From assembly GCA_035356615.1 (NCBI GenBank), contig DAOQSN010000004.1, forward strand, positions 1-64,000: a stretch of 64,000 nucleotides of DNA. Reading direction: 5' to 3'. The translations under genes and the position numbers were made by a program. A model generated the notes under the pieces. That model saw only the letters and a program-made list of their open reading frames with translations, did no database searches and was not told the origin of the DNA. Of this stretch, positions 36,703-44,792 are shown piece by piece (position 1 is the stretch's first letter; each line of letters opens with the position of its first letter). Origin of the DNA: JAKQDH01 sp029558835. GTDB taxonomy: Bacteria; Planctomycetota; Phycisphaerae; UBA1845.

Positions 36703-37722
36703 TCAACGCGGCACGGAGGCTGCGATGCGGGACGCCGGATACGGCGGTAGGGGGGCTCCGGTCCGTCGCAATGTGGCAGGGGTTGTCGCCAGCGCGAACA
36801 CCTGTGCCACCAGTGCCACCGACAGCAGAGCCAGCACCGTGCCGGTCGGGTCGAGCCCGGCCCTCATACCGGCACCGCCGGGCCCATAGGCGGCCGCGAA
36901 CGCCACCATCCCCACGATGGCGGCTGTTGTGCTCCAGGCGAAAGTGAAACGCAGGCGACCGAGCAGCACGCTTAGCGTCAGGGCGAGCAGCGCGTAACGT
37001 CCTAAGGTGGTCACGACGTTAAACCCCGCGGCGACCATCGAGCCGCGCCACAGCGACTCAAACGGCAGGACCGCGCGGAATGCCGCGTGCGTGCCGGCCG
37101 CCGGTCCGACGGCGTGGGTCGACGTGAAGGCCGGTGTCAGCAGCCCGATCGCAAACGCGACAAGCCAGCCCGCCAGTACGACTCCCAACGCCTCATGCCG
37201 CCAGAGTCGTCCCGAGGGGCATGTGTGGCTCGCAGAGACAGCCCACCTCTGGAGGGGCCGGATGGCGTTGGCCGCGATGTCGAGAACGCCGCGAGCGAAC
37301 GGGGCGAGGACGACCCCCAGCAGGCTGCCCGCCAGGTTCAGCACCACGTCCGTCCAGGACGACACCCGCAGCGGAATGGCGCCTTGGACGGTCTCGACCG
37401 CCACGCTGGTCAGGGCGGCGATGGTCACGGCCAAGACGCCGGTGAGGGCCCAATGCCGCCGGTGCGTCAGGCCGAGAGCTACAAGCAGACCCAGCGGCAC
37501 ATACGCGGCCACATTGGTGAGCACGTCCTCGAGCGTGGTAGGGGCCCAACGCAGGCCGGAGCCCGGCAGCAGGAGCCCTACGCCCAGCCGAGCCGTGTCA
37601 AACCTGAACGGCAACAGGGAACCGTAGGCCAGCGCGAGCGCGTAGGCCGCGCTCCACCAGGGTGAAACGCCATGGTCCACTGAACGGGGCGACGCTTCCA
37701 GCAACTCGGGCCGACGGGTCAT
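36703..37722 (-). CDS. VanZ-like membrane protein
   Basis: A 339-residue polytopic protein with roughly eight to ten helices. The N-terminal half fits the VanZ-like family (YGSLLPFRFD, then TNVAAYVPLGLLVALGL and SSWTDVVLNLAGSLLGVVLA with the conserved D-x-x-x-N-x-x-G). The C-terminal half adds further helices. The ATG at 37722 follows GAGGGGAG. Members have an unclear role, named after teicoplanin resistance. Nothing in the context defines its job. Confidence 0.85.
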   Translation of the reverse strand: MTRRPELLEASPRSVDHGVSPWWSAAYALALAYGSLLPFRFDTARLGVGLLLPGSGLRWAPTTLEDVLTNVAAYVPLGLLVALGLTHRRHWALTGVLAVTIAALTSVAVETVQGAIPLRVSSWTDVVLNLAGSLLGVVLAPFARGVLDIAANAIRPLQRWAVSASHTCPSGRLWRHEALGVVLAGWLVAFAIGLLTPAFTSTHAVGPAAGTHAAFRAVLPFESLWRGSMVAAGFNVVTTLGRYALLALTLSVLLGRLRFTFAWSTTAAIVGMVAFAAAYGPGGAGMRAGLDPTGTVLALLSVALVAQVFALATTPATLRRTGAPLPPYPASRIAASVPR

Positions 37723-38118
37723 AACTCCCCTCACCGATGGCGACTGCGCGCCGTTGGCTTACTCCCAGCAAGCCACGGTGTCCGCTGCGGCGTCCGGTGG
37801 CGGGGCGTCGCAGCGGGCGTCCGGCGGGGCTGACAGGCCGATAGTGTCGCCTTCGGCGCGGCCGTCGCAAGGCGGCGACGGGCGATCGCTGAGGCTGGTC
37901 GGCCGTTTGGAGCGGCGGGGCGGTCTGGAGGGAGGGGATGGGCTGTACCGGCCGGCATCACTCGGTCAACACTTGCCTGCCTGGATCGCGCCGGTGCGTT
38001 GCTCCGCATCGGGCCGGCAGGTACCCTGAAGCTCGGCGGAGCGGTCCGAGAAGATCGGCGGCGTCTGAGTCGGTGGGCAACTTGGACGGGCTCCAGCGGG
38101 AGCGGCAGGCGGGAAGTC
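37723..38118. other. Intergenic stretch without a supported gene
   Basis: This lies between the divergent VanZ-like and dehydrogenase genes and must hold promoters for both. I see no RNA gene or convincing reading frame. A GGCGGG-AAG motif close to 38118 is the probable ribosome-binding site of the plus-strand gene. Confidence 0.5.
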
Positions 38119-39144
38119 ATGAAAGCAGCGGTAATCCATCAGTTCGGCGGGCCCGAGGTGTTTTGCTACGAGGAGGTTCCGGAGCCGCAACCCGGATCGG
38201 GGGAGGTTGTGGTGAAGGTGGCCGCCTGCGGCATTAACCGCTACGACCTGTACCTGCGGATGGGGGCCGTGTTCAAGGACCTCGCGTTTCCCCACGTGTT
38301 GGGGGCGGACGTGGCCGGTGAGGTCGTCGCGATCGGTCCGCAGGTGTCCGGCTTCGAGGAAGGTGATGCCGTCATCATCTCGCCGGGCTACCCGGTCGAC
38401 CCGGCGGACTGGAGCATCCGTCCAATGAATCGCGCCCCGAGCTTCGAGGTTACCGGGACGCACACGTGGGGCGGAAACGCCGAGTACGTGCGGATGCCGG
38501 CCCGGTTTGTGCTGAAGGATGAGACGCACCTGCCGGCGCCGGAAGTGGCGGCCATGCCGTTGGTCTTGATGACGGCCGTGCACGCGGTCGAGACGCTCGG
38601 GCAGGTCGTGGAAGGCGCCCGCGTGCTCGTACAGGCCGGCGCCTCGGGCAGTGGGCACGCCTGCATCCAGGTGGCCCGTGTGCTCGGCGCGCGCGTGGCC
38701 ACCACGGTGGGGTCGCCGGATAAGGTTGACCTCGTGCGGGCGGCGGGTGCCGAGCTGGTCATCAATCATCGCACGCAGGACTTCGCGGCCGAGGTGCTGG
38801 AGTGGACCGACGGCGTCGGTGTCGACGTCGTTGTCGACTGCGTGGGCGGCAGCGTGTTCGCGGGGAACCTCAAGGCACTGCGGGTGGGGGGTATCTTCGT
38901 CAACTTCGGCCTGGTGGGGGGGATCAAGGCGGAGCTGAACTTCCGCGAGTTGTTCTTCCGCCAGCTTCAGCTTCGCGGCTCGTTCATGGGCAGCACGGAG
39001 GAGCTGAAGCGCGGGTTGCACTGGCTGGCGGAGGGTGCGGTGAAGGCGCACGTGGACCGCACCTACCCGCTGCGCGACGCGGCGGAGGCCCACCGGTACA
39101 TTGAGTCGCGGGCGGTGAAGGGAAAGGTTGTGCTCATACCGTAG
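38119..39144 (+). CDS. Zinc-independent medium-chain dehydrogenase/reductase (quinone oxidoreductase-like)
   Basis: A 341-residue MDR protein. The catalytic GroES-like domain (1-125) has CGINRYDLYLRMG and PHVLGADVAGEVVAIG. The Rossmann domain (about 150-290) has VLVQAGASGSGHACIQVARV for NAD(P)H binding. The four structural-zinc cysteines of alcohol dehydrogenases are absent. The end MGSTEELKRGLHWLAEG is usual for quinone or enoyl reductases. The ATG at 38119 is preferred, as MKAAVI is the standard family opening. Substrate unknown. Confidence 0.9.
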   Translation: MKAAVIHQFGGPEVFCYEEVPEPQPGSGEVVVKVAACGINRYDLYLRMGAVFKDLAFPHVLGADVAGEVVAIGPQVSGFEEGDAVIISPGYPVDPADWSIRPMNRAPSFEVTGTHTWGGNAEYVRMPARFVLKDETHLPAPEVAAMPLVLMTAVHAVETLGQVVEGARVLVQAGASGSGHACIQVARVLGARVATTVGSPDKVDLVRAAGAELVINHRTQDFAAEVLEWTDGVGVDVVVDCVGGSVFAGNLKALRVGGIFVNFGLVGGIKAELNFRELFFRQLQLRGSFMGSTEELKRGLHWLAEGAVKAHVDRTYPLRDAAEAHRYIESRAVKGKVVLIP

Positions 39145-39301
39145 ATACATGCCACGAAGGCAGAATGGAGTCATTATGGCGCTTTGTGGCACTTGGCGGG
39201 CATGACAAGGCGGTTGGGCTTGTCAGCCCATACTGATGGGGACTCCGATTTCTCGGGGCGGAAAGGGGGGGCGTGGCTGCGCTGCGCGACGCGTTCTGCC
39301 C

Positions 39302-39475
39302 GGCCCTGGAAGGGCCGAAGTCAGTAGCCGGGGGTGTCAACCCCCGGGAAGCGGCCGGCCCCATTGCTCCCCCCCCGCCCCGGCGGGGGCGGCGGAGATA
39401 CATAGAAAGCGCTGGACTGCGATCCCCAGGGTTGACACCCTGGGCTAACGACTTCGACCCCTCTGGGGTCGGATC
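39302..39475. repeat. REP-like hairpin cluster
   Basis: Three dyads occur: GGCCCTGGAAGGGCC, CCGGGGGTGTCAACCCCCGG (39329-39348) and CCCAGGGTTGACACCCTGGG (about 39425-39444), followed by GACCCCTCTGGGGTC. The last two are the inverse of the element at 40256-40304. The whole of 39145-39508 holds no gene. Confidence 0.75.
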
Positions 39476-39508
39476 AGCGGCGTTGGATTGATGAACGCTC
39501 TGCGGGGC

Positions 39509-39538
39509 TTTCTTTCTCCCTTCTGCATTCTGAATTCC
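39509..39538. repeat. TTCTGAATTC-type repeat, copy before the 39540 gene
   Basis: Contains TTCTGCATTCTGAATTC, shared with both arms of the inverted repeat at 59711-59796. It ends one base before the ATG of the next gene, which has no Shine-Dalgarno. Confidence 0.7.
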
Positions 39539-39539
39539 T

Positions 39540-40067
39540 ATGTCTCTGCTTATCTATCGCTTCGACGATCTCAAGCGTTTCCCCCTGTTGGACGACTGGA
39601 CTACGGCGCGCGGCCTGGTCGAGCGACACATCGAGGACGATGCGTGGGGGAGGCTTCTGTGTCTGACATACGCAGCCTCGTTGGACGACCCCTCAGACGC
39701 GGTGCTGGCGTTGGCTCTGCCGGTCCGCGCGGTCAGCGGCGGCCCGGAGGAGCTACAGTTGGCCGTGCTGGGCGATGGGCACAAGTGGTGGTTCGAGTTG
39801 CAGGGATGGAATGCGGACGGCCAGTTGATGGACTGGTGTTGGGGAACCACGGCTTGCGCGGGACGGCAGACGTGCGCGGTCGCTGTGGACACGGGCACGG
39901 CGCGCCTCGTGGGCTCCGTGGTTACCGGTGCGCAATGCGTCACCGTGCCGTTGGAGTTCTATCGGCTGAACATACGGCCACCGGCGGGGGTGGGGAAGAG
40001 CAGGATTGGTCTACGCAGTTTGAGCGTTACCGGCAGCGCCTGGCCGGTGCCCGCCGGTGTTGCCTGA
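39540..40067 (+). CDS. Hypothetical protein, possible carbohydrate-binding fold
   Basis: A 175-residue soluble protein starting MSLLIYRFDDLKRFPLLDD, with alternating strands and aromatic residues (GDGHKWWFELQGWNADGQLM) that recall galactose-binding-like beta-sandwich domains. This is a fold guess only. No Shine-Dalgarno precedes the ATG: a dispersed repeat occupies that position. The C-terminal residues after about 160 read into low-complexity sequence. Confidence 0.55.
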   Translation: MSLLIYRFDDLKRFPLLDDWTTARGLVERHIEDDAWGRLLCLTYAASLDDPSDAVLALALPVRAVSGGPEELQLAVLGDGHKWWFELQGWNADGQLMDWCWGTTACAGRQTCAVAVDTGTARLVGSVVTGAQCVTVPLEFYRLNIRPPAGVGKSRIGLRSLSVTGSAWPVPAGVA

Positions 40068-40158
40068 ACAGGGCCGCGCAGATGGGAAGCTGCGGGGGTG
40101 GTATGCCCAAGCCGAAGGCGCCGGCATGCTCTTGCAGCAGTCGCTCCGTGGGCGGACC

Positions 40159-40304
40159 GGCATGGCGGCGCTGCGCTTGGCCATGCCACCCTCGCCTCGC
40201 TGTCGGTCCTTCCACCCTCGCCTCGCTGTCGGTTCTTCTACTGTGTGGCGATATCTGGACCCCGGAGGGGTCAAAGTCCGTAGCCCAGGGTGTCAACCCT
40301 GGGT
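40159..40304. repeat. MAKRSAAM palindrome and REP-like element, intergenic
   Basis: 40159-40187 is the 29-bp palindrome GGCATGGC ... GCCATGCC found also in pseudopilin leaders (41753, 41792, 44061). A repeated CTCGCCTCGCTGTCGGT follows at 40191-40232. 40256-40304 is the GACCCCGGAGGGGTC plus CCCAGGGTGTCAACCCTGGG element. The stretch 40068-40407 contains no gene. Confidence 0.75.
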
Positions 40305-40407
40305 CTCGGAGCCCGCTACCCCTTCCCCCTCTTCCCTTGTCCTCCTCCTTCCCTGTGGGACTGGCGCGCGCCGGCGTTCCGCGTGTGCGCGCGGACGTTC
40401 GAGTGAT

Positions 40408-41904
40408 TCAATTGACCAACTGGATCCACGTCCCGGGCTGGATGGCGAGCGGTCGGTAAGCGGTTTCGAAGCCCGGCGGGGGGCTCTCTCGCAACGTGGC
40501 GTCGTGCGTGACGGTGAGGGTACCGTTGACCTGGACGCGGTAATTGGAGATCAGTACTCCCTCGATGACAACGGTTGCGTTAAGAGTGCAGAGGCCGGTG
40601 GCATAGTAGATACCCGTCAGTTTGCTCGCATAGATGTCGGTCTTGTCGGTGTCGCTTGCCCCCTTGTAGGGTGTATGGGAGGGGTTGAGGTTGAGGTTGA
40701 CGTGGCTTTCACTGAGTTGCGTCTCGTAGTCGAACTTGATGGGACCCTCGACGATCAGGGCCGGGTAGTTGGGCACCGCCGGTTCCCACAGAACTCCGTG
40801 CACGACCTTCGTGTCGCTGCCGGCGTTTCGCAGGACCAGCGTGCCCACGATCCGCATATCATGGATTTCGATGTTCTGCCCCTGGCAGTCAACGAGGTAG
40901 ACTCCGTTGGCGTTGGTGACGCCGGTGTACGGATTGTACGCCGGGCTCAGTAGGGTCTGTTTGAACTTGTTGCCGCCCTCCAGCGTGGCGCGGGGGATCA
41001 CAGTGGCCATGGCCGCATACGTAGTGAACAGCTTGGTCGTATCCGGCATCTCCTTGGCGGCCACGCCCGAAGTGCTGGTGCCGGTGATGGTGCCGTAGTT
41101 GTAGACGGTGCCCGCGGCTTCCACGTTCGCGCGCAGTACGTACCAGTTGATGACGTTGACGTCCGCGGAGACGGCGGCGTCGGCCGTCACCGTCCCGTAG
41201 TTGTAGATGCGTTCGCCGGCGTGGACGGCCGAGGCGAGGCAATCCATGCCCTTGGGGCCGTAGGGCTGGAGCTGCACGGCCAGGGCGTACCGGGCGTCGC
41301 GGACCTTGCCCAGACCACTGAGTACGACCGGGTCGCTGGCACTGTTGGCCAAGTCGCCGTCCAGCGGGTCAATCACCGAGAGCGTCAGGCTCCCGGTGCC
41401 CAGCGGGCGGTCGGTGAACCAGACGCCGTTGGTCGTGTGGATGCGCCAATCGGGGTCCGCGTCGATGAGGGCCAGGCCGATCTCGATGGCCGACTGGGCG
41501 TGCAGGCGGGCTTCGATGAAGTCGTTGCCGGCCGTCGCGGTCCGGCGTGCCACGCGCACGGCCGTGAGCGCCGCCAGCCCCACGACAGTCACCATGAGCG
41601 CCGTGCCCATGACCATGACGTAGGCGCTACCGAGCCGGCGGGTAGACGCGTTCGCTGAAGCGACGTGCGCGGAAGAGAAACGCCCGGGTCGGTGTGCCCA
41701 AGCTGAGTGCGCTGGCGTGGTATCGGGGCAGGCGCATGTGGAGGGGGAGTCTGGCATGGCGGCGCTACGCTTGGCCATGCCACCCCGATCCGGCATGGCG
41801 GCGCTGCGGTTGGCCATGCCACCCCGATCGGGCAGGGCGGCGGTGCGCTGGGGAATGGCACCCGGCGTTGGGTCCTGCGGTTGAGATTGCACGAGCCTGA
41901 GCAT
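40408..41904 (-). CDS. PilX/GspK-like pilus accessory protein
   Basis: About 498 residues. After an unusually long leader (about 90 residues) comes RRLGSAYVMVMGTALMVTVV, the N-terminal hydrophobic helix of PilX-type minor pilins, then a long extracytoplasmic beta-rich domain (IYNYGTVTADAAVSADVNV). There is no classic prepilin cleavage motif. The leader encodes three in-frame copies of a 13-residue repeat (RGGMAKRSAAMPD). The start is ATG 41904 with AGG upstream; a GTG at 41928 overlaps the previous stop (GTGA). It is the last gene of the pilus cluster and probably tip or assembly related. Confidence 0.75.
   Translation of the reverse strand: MLRLVQSQPQDPTPGAIPQRTAALPDRGGMANRSAAMPDRGGMAKRSAAMPDSPSTCACPDTTPAHSAWAHRPGRFSSAHVASANASTRRLGSAYVMVMGTALMVTVVGLAALTAVRVARRTATAGNDFIEARLHAQSAIEIGLALIDADPDWRIHTTNGVWFTDRPLGTGSLTLSVIDPLDGDLANSASDPVVLSGLGKVRDARYALAVQLQPYGPKGMDCLASAVHAGERIYNYGTVTADAAVSADVNVINWYVLRANVEAAGTVYNYGTITGTSTSGVAAKEMPDTTKLFTTYAAMATVIPRATLEGGNKFKQTLLSPAYNPYTGVTNANGVYLVDCQGQNIEIHDMRIVGTLVLRNAGSDTKVVHGVLWEPAVPNYPALIVEGPIKFDYETQLSESHVNLNLNPSHTPYKGASDTDKTDIYASKLTGIYYATGLCTLNATVVIEGVLISNYRVQVNGTLTVTHDATLRESPPPGFETAYRPLAIQPGTWIQLVN
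41753..41860. repeat. 39-bp tandem palindromic repeat in a pseudopilin leader
   Basis: Two near-identical 29-bp palindromes (41753-41781 and 41792-41820) and a decayed third (41831-41860) recur at exactly 39 bp, that is 13 codons. Each unit begins GGCATGGCGGCGCT and ends GGCCATGCCACC. They lie inside the coding frame of the PilX-like gene and do not break it. Confidence 0.85.
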
Positions 41905-41924
41905 GGTGCACCTGTGCGTGCGGG

Positions 41925-42896
41925 TCACCGTCCTGTGAGGCCCTTGGCGAGCTTCAAGGTCGAACCCGTGACGGGGGTGAATACGGCTGCCGTCAGGTCG
42001 GTCATCAACGTCGGGCTACCGTTAAGCATGGTCACGGTCTGCGCCCCGCCTTTCAGGCTCTGCAACACGGCCAGCACGACGCCGTCGCGGCTTACCGTGA
42101 CCGTGATGCGTTTCACTCGGGAGTCCCCGATCGTGGTGGAAACGGGGTTGGCTGGCTGCACCCACCCGACCGCCACGTGGCGGCGCCACCGCTCGAAGCC
42201 GGTGAGGGGGTTGCCGCTCTTGTCCCGCGGCGGAGCGGATTGCCAGCCGTGGTAGTCGTCCACGTCGTCCCACAACGCCCGAGTACCGGTGCCGACCTCG
42301 TCCGCCTCCAGGCCAAAGCTGCCCACGGGGAGGGACGGGTCCTCATACGCCTGCTGCAAGATCTCGGTCATCAGGTCCTGAGCCAGCAGAACGGCACGAC
42401 TGCGATCGCCAATGCGTTTGAGCCCCATCCGGGCGGCGCCGACGGTGTTCAGGACGGCCACCAACGCGACGCCGACAACCACCAGGGACACAGTGACCTC
42501 GACCATCGTCAAGCCGCGCCGGCGGGTGCGGCGGTTCGTGCGGAAACGTCCTGCGCGTGGACCGCACGACAGTCTCGGCGAGTCTGGGTCCTGCCCCCGA
42601 AGGGGGCAAAGGTATGTCCCGACCGCAGTCGGGACGGGTGAAGTCCGGGCGCTTCGCCCGGACGGAACCCGTGGACAACGAACGAGAGGGGGAATCCGCC
42701 CCAGCGGGGCGGAGGAATCGACGAGACCCGCTGGAGGTGGCGTTCCGCCGCCCCATCCGGGGCGGGGCAACGGTAGTACGGAGGTCACCACGGGTTCCGT
42801 TCGCCTGCGGCGAACTCCACCCGTGGCTACACTCCGCGGCCCCGCCGGGGCCGAAAGCGCGGCGCGTCGATGCCAGCGGGCCTTGGCGCTGATCAT
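41925..42896 (-). CDS. GspI/PilV-like pseudopilin with long hairpin-rich leader
   Basis: A 323-residue reading frame. The pseudopilin begins near residue 125: RRTRRRG followed by LTMVEVTVSLVVVGVALVAV, where cleavage after glycine is expected, then AQDLMTEILQQAYED and a GspI-like globular part. The ATG at 42896 overlaps the stop of the GspJ-like gene (ATGA), favouring this start, but it leaves a leader of more than 100 residues, most of it encoded by a string of short hairpins (42592-42853). No alternative start lies closer to the cleavage site in this frame. Its role is as a minor pseudopilin of the tip complex. Confidence 0.8.
   Translation of the reverse strand: MISAKARWHRRAALSAPAGPRSVATGGVRRRRTEPVVTSVLPLPRPGWGGGTPPPAGLVDSSAPLGRIPPLVRCPRVPSGRSARTSPVPTAVGTYLCPLRGQDPDSPRLSCGPRAGRFRTNRRTRRRGLTMVEVTVSLVVVGVALVAVLNTVGAARMGLKRIGDRSRAVLLAQDLMTEILQQAYEDPSLPVGSFGLEADEVGTGTRALWDDVDDYHGWQSAPPRDKSGNPLTGFERWRRHVAVGWVQPANPVSTTIGDSRVKRITVTVSRDGVVLAVLQSLKGGAQTVTMLNGSPTLMTDLTAAVFTPVTGSTLKLAKGLTGR
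42592..42853. repeat. Chain of short GC-rich hairpins
   Basis: Perfect or near-perfect dyads follow one another: TGCCCCCGAAGGGGGCA (42592-42608), GTCCCGACCGCAGTCGGGAC (42616-42635), GTCCGGGCG/CGCCCGGAC (42643-42663), TCCGCCCC/GGGGCGGA (42695-42713), CCGCCCCATCCGGGGCGG (42748-42765), GTTCGCCTGCGGCGAAC (42799-42815) nested in CCACGGGT/ACCCGTGG (42788-42826), and CGGCCCCGCCGGGGCCG (42837-42853). All lie inside the leader part of the GspI-like reading frame. Confidence 0.85.
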
Positions 42897-44116
42897 GGCT
42901 GCGTGATCTCCGGCATGTTGAGGATGCGCACCTTGGTTTCCGCGCTCGTGGCGGCCGGGGCAGGCGTCGTGAGCGTGATGCGCACGCCGGTCAGGAAGTA
43001 GCGTAGGAGCGTCACCTCCTGCGGCCCCCGCGTGGTGTAGGCCCCGTACACGTAGAACGGCATGTCATAGCGATTCACGTTGGGTGGCGTGGGTACCCAG
43101 GAAGAGCCGCCGTCGTGCGTTCCCCGCAGGATCACGCCGTTGTCGGTGCCGGATGACGAGGTGTAGTAGAGCACGTCCGCCGATCCCGTGACGCTGCCCT
43201 TGGCCATGACGGCATAGGGTAGGGTCAGGTCCGTGGTGATGGCGTCGGTGAAGACTGCTTCGACCCAGGCGTACGTGCTGGTGGCGCCCTTGGTGCTGAG
43301 CGTCACGGGGGTACCCATGGTGGTGGCCTCCGGGCGTGGGTTGCCGGGATCACTCCGCGCGGTGTAGATGCCCACGGTGTAGGCTGAGTTTGCGGTACTG
43401 CCCTTGGCGACCCGCAAGGAGGCGCGCGTGAAGCGAAGGCTGACCGCGTTGGCCGGCGGCGTCAGACCGAACAGTTCGGCGATCCAGTCGACCGAGCTGA
43501 TCGAATAGCCGTACGTCGTGGGAGTAACACCGCTCCAGCCGGTGAACGAGCCCAGGAGAACCTCGGGTTGCTCGGTGTCCCTGTCCTCGATGGCCGTGTA
43601 GGGTTGGGTGGCGAAGTCGTAGGACAGTGCGAAGCCGTCCACACCCGGCACGACGTCGGTCGTGATCGTGTTGGCGCCGTCGGAGCAACTGCGGACGAGC
43701 GGGTCGCCGGCCGCGCCGGACCAGGAATAGCGAACGCCCTCTGGCTGACCGTCCCCCGTGCGGTCGGTGACGGTGAACGAGATCGCCCGCCCGGCCAGTT
43801 CCGGGAACGTCTGAGCGCACTGCAGGTCCTGCGTCATCTGTTCGAGGGCGCCGGTGGCGTCGACGACGGCCTGCAGCGGGTCGTCCGGGGTGGGAATGGC
43901 CCGGCCCGCGAGCGCCAGGGCCGATATGACACCCCCCATGAGCACGGTCATCAGGGCCAGGCTGAGGACGAGTTCGGCCAGTGTGAACGCCCGCGGGCGC
44001 CGGGGTGGCAGGGCCAAGCCACGGGCGCGGGCACGCGATGCGAAGCCTGGTCCAGGCGAGCGCATGGCGGCGCTCCGCTTGGCCATGCCACCCAGGTTTG
44101 GGCAACGCCCGTTCAT
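42893..44116 (-). CDS. GspJ/PilW-like pseudopilin
   Basis: A 407-residue protein. Prepilin signal RRPRA followed by FTLAELVLSLALMTVLMGGV (alanine instead of glycine before the cut), then a large beta-rich domain (VTDRTGDGQPEGVRYSW with GYSISSVDWIAELF). Leader residues 10-18 (GGMAKRSAAM) are encoded by the 29-bp palindromic repeat at 44061. The ATG at 44116 is chosen as the closest start that gives a plausible leader; the ribosome-binding site is weak. Its stop overlaps the GspI-like start by 4 bp. Its role is as a minor pseudopilin. Confidence 0.82.
   Translation of the reverse strand: MNGRCPNLGGMAKRSAAMRSPGPGFASRARARGLALPPRRPRAFTLAELVLSLALMTVLMGGVISALALAGRAIPTPDDPLQAVVDATGALEQMTQDLQCAQTFPELAGRAISFTVTDRTGDGQPEGVRYSWSGAAGDPLVRSCSDGANTITTDVVPGVDGFALSYDFATQPYTAIEDRDTEQPEVLLGSFTGWSGVTPTTYGYSISSVDWIAELFGLTPPANAVSLRFTRASLRVAKGSTANSAYTVGIYTARSDPGNPRPEATTMGTPVTLSTKGATSTYAWVEAVFTDAITTDLTLPYAVMAKGSVTGSADVLYYTSSSGTDNGVILRGTHDGGSSWVPTPPNVNRYDMPFYVYGAYTTRGPQEVTLLRYFLTGVRITLTTPAPAATSAETKVRILNMPEITQP
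44061..44089. repeat. 29-bp palindromic repeat in the GspJ-like leader
   Basis: Same element as at 40159, 41753 and 41792 (GCATGGCGGCGCT ... GGCCATGCC), in the same orientation and the same codon phase (M-A-K-R-S-A-A-M). Confidence 0.85.
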
Positions 44117-44162
44117 GTGGTCTTCTCGCTGCTGAGCGTCCTGGTGCGCCGGGGATCTCTCT

Positions 44163-44792
44163 CTAGTCGGGGATCCCCTGGGCAAACGCTTCGTCCAACG
44201 CCGGGACTGCCTCGAGCAGAAGAACAGGCAAGCACGTCGCAACTGAGGTTCGACCGGTCAGCGTCTCCACGGTAATCCGCATCGCCCGCCGCCCGGCCTG
44301 GATAACGATGGTGCCGCCGGTGTCGGCGACGCCATAGCCGTTGAACACCAGATTGCCGTCGCCCCCCAGGTCCGCCGTGGCCAGCGTCACGCGGTACGGC
44401 TCCTCACCGAGGCGTACCTCGTAAGTCGAACCGGCCCGGTCGAGGTTCTGGATGCCGGCAATCGTGTAGCTGTTGGTCGTCTGGTTGAAGGCTATGGTCC
44501 TGCTGCTGCTCCCGGTGCGGGCGGCCCGCCGGGCGAGGGCGATGTCGGCCTGGATGCGTCGAGCGGCCGCCTCGACCCGCTGGGCGGCGATCGCCTGGGA
44601 GAACCGCGGGATCACGAGGGCGCCGAGCATCCCGATAATCACGAGCACGAGCACCAGCTCCAGCAGGGTGAACGCAGGTGTCGGAACTCTCGGGGGAAGG
44701 CGCATCGGCTTTTGCCGGCGGGCGCGAGGCGTGCCGGCGGCGTGCCTGGCGGCTGGAGGACTTCGCTTGGCCGGTTGCCACATCACGATCAT
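44163..44792 (-). CDS. GspH-like pseudopilin
   Basis: About 209 residues. Basic leader ending PRVPTPA, then FTLLELVLVLVIIGMLGALV, and a GspH/FimT-like domain (ARRIQADIALARRAARTGSS with NQTTNSYTI). The ATG at 44792 overlaps the stop of the GspG-like gene (ATGA), favouring translational coupling; an internal ATG at 44705 would give a short, more usual leader. Its role is as a minor pseudopilin. The open frame continues upstream through the neighbour's coding region, but that part is not protein-like. Confidence 0.83.
   Translation of the reverse strand: MIVMWQPAKRSPPAARHAAGTPRARRQKPMRLPPRVPTPAFTLLELVLVLVIIGMLGALVIPRFSQAIAAQRVEAAARRIQADIALARRAARTGSSSRTIAFNQTTNSYTIAGIQNLDRAGSTYEVRLGEEPYRVTLATADLGGDGNLVFNGYGVADTGGTIVIQAGRRAMRITVETLTGRTSVATCLPVLLLEAVPALDEAFAQGIPD

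Noticed and set aside
37966..39192. 408-codon minus-strand frame opposite the dehydrogenase
   Set aside because: No recognisable protein features; the plus strand encodes a textbook MDR enzyme.
41753..41860. CRISPR-like array
   Set aside because: The units are palindromic and contiguous with only 10-base gaps, not 25-40 base unique spacers, and there are no cas genes.
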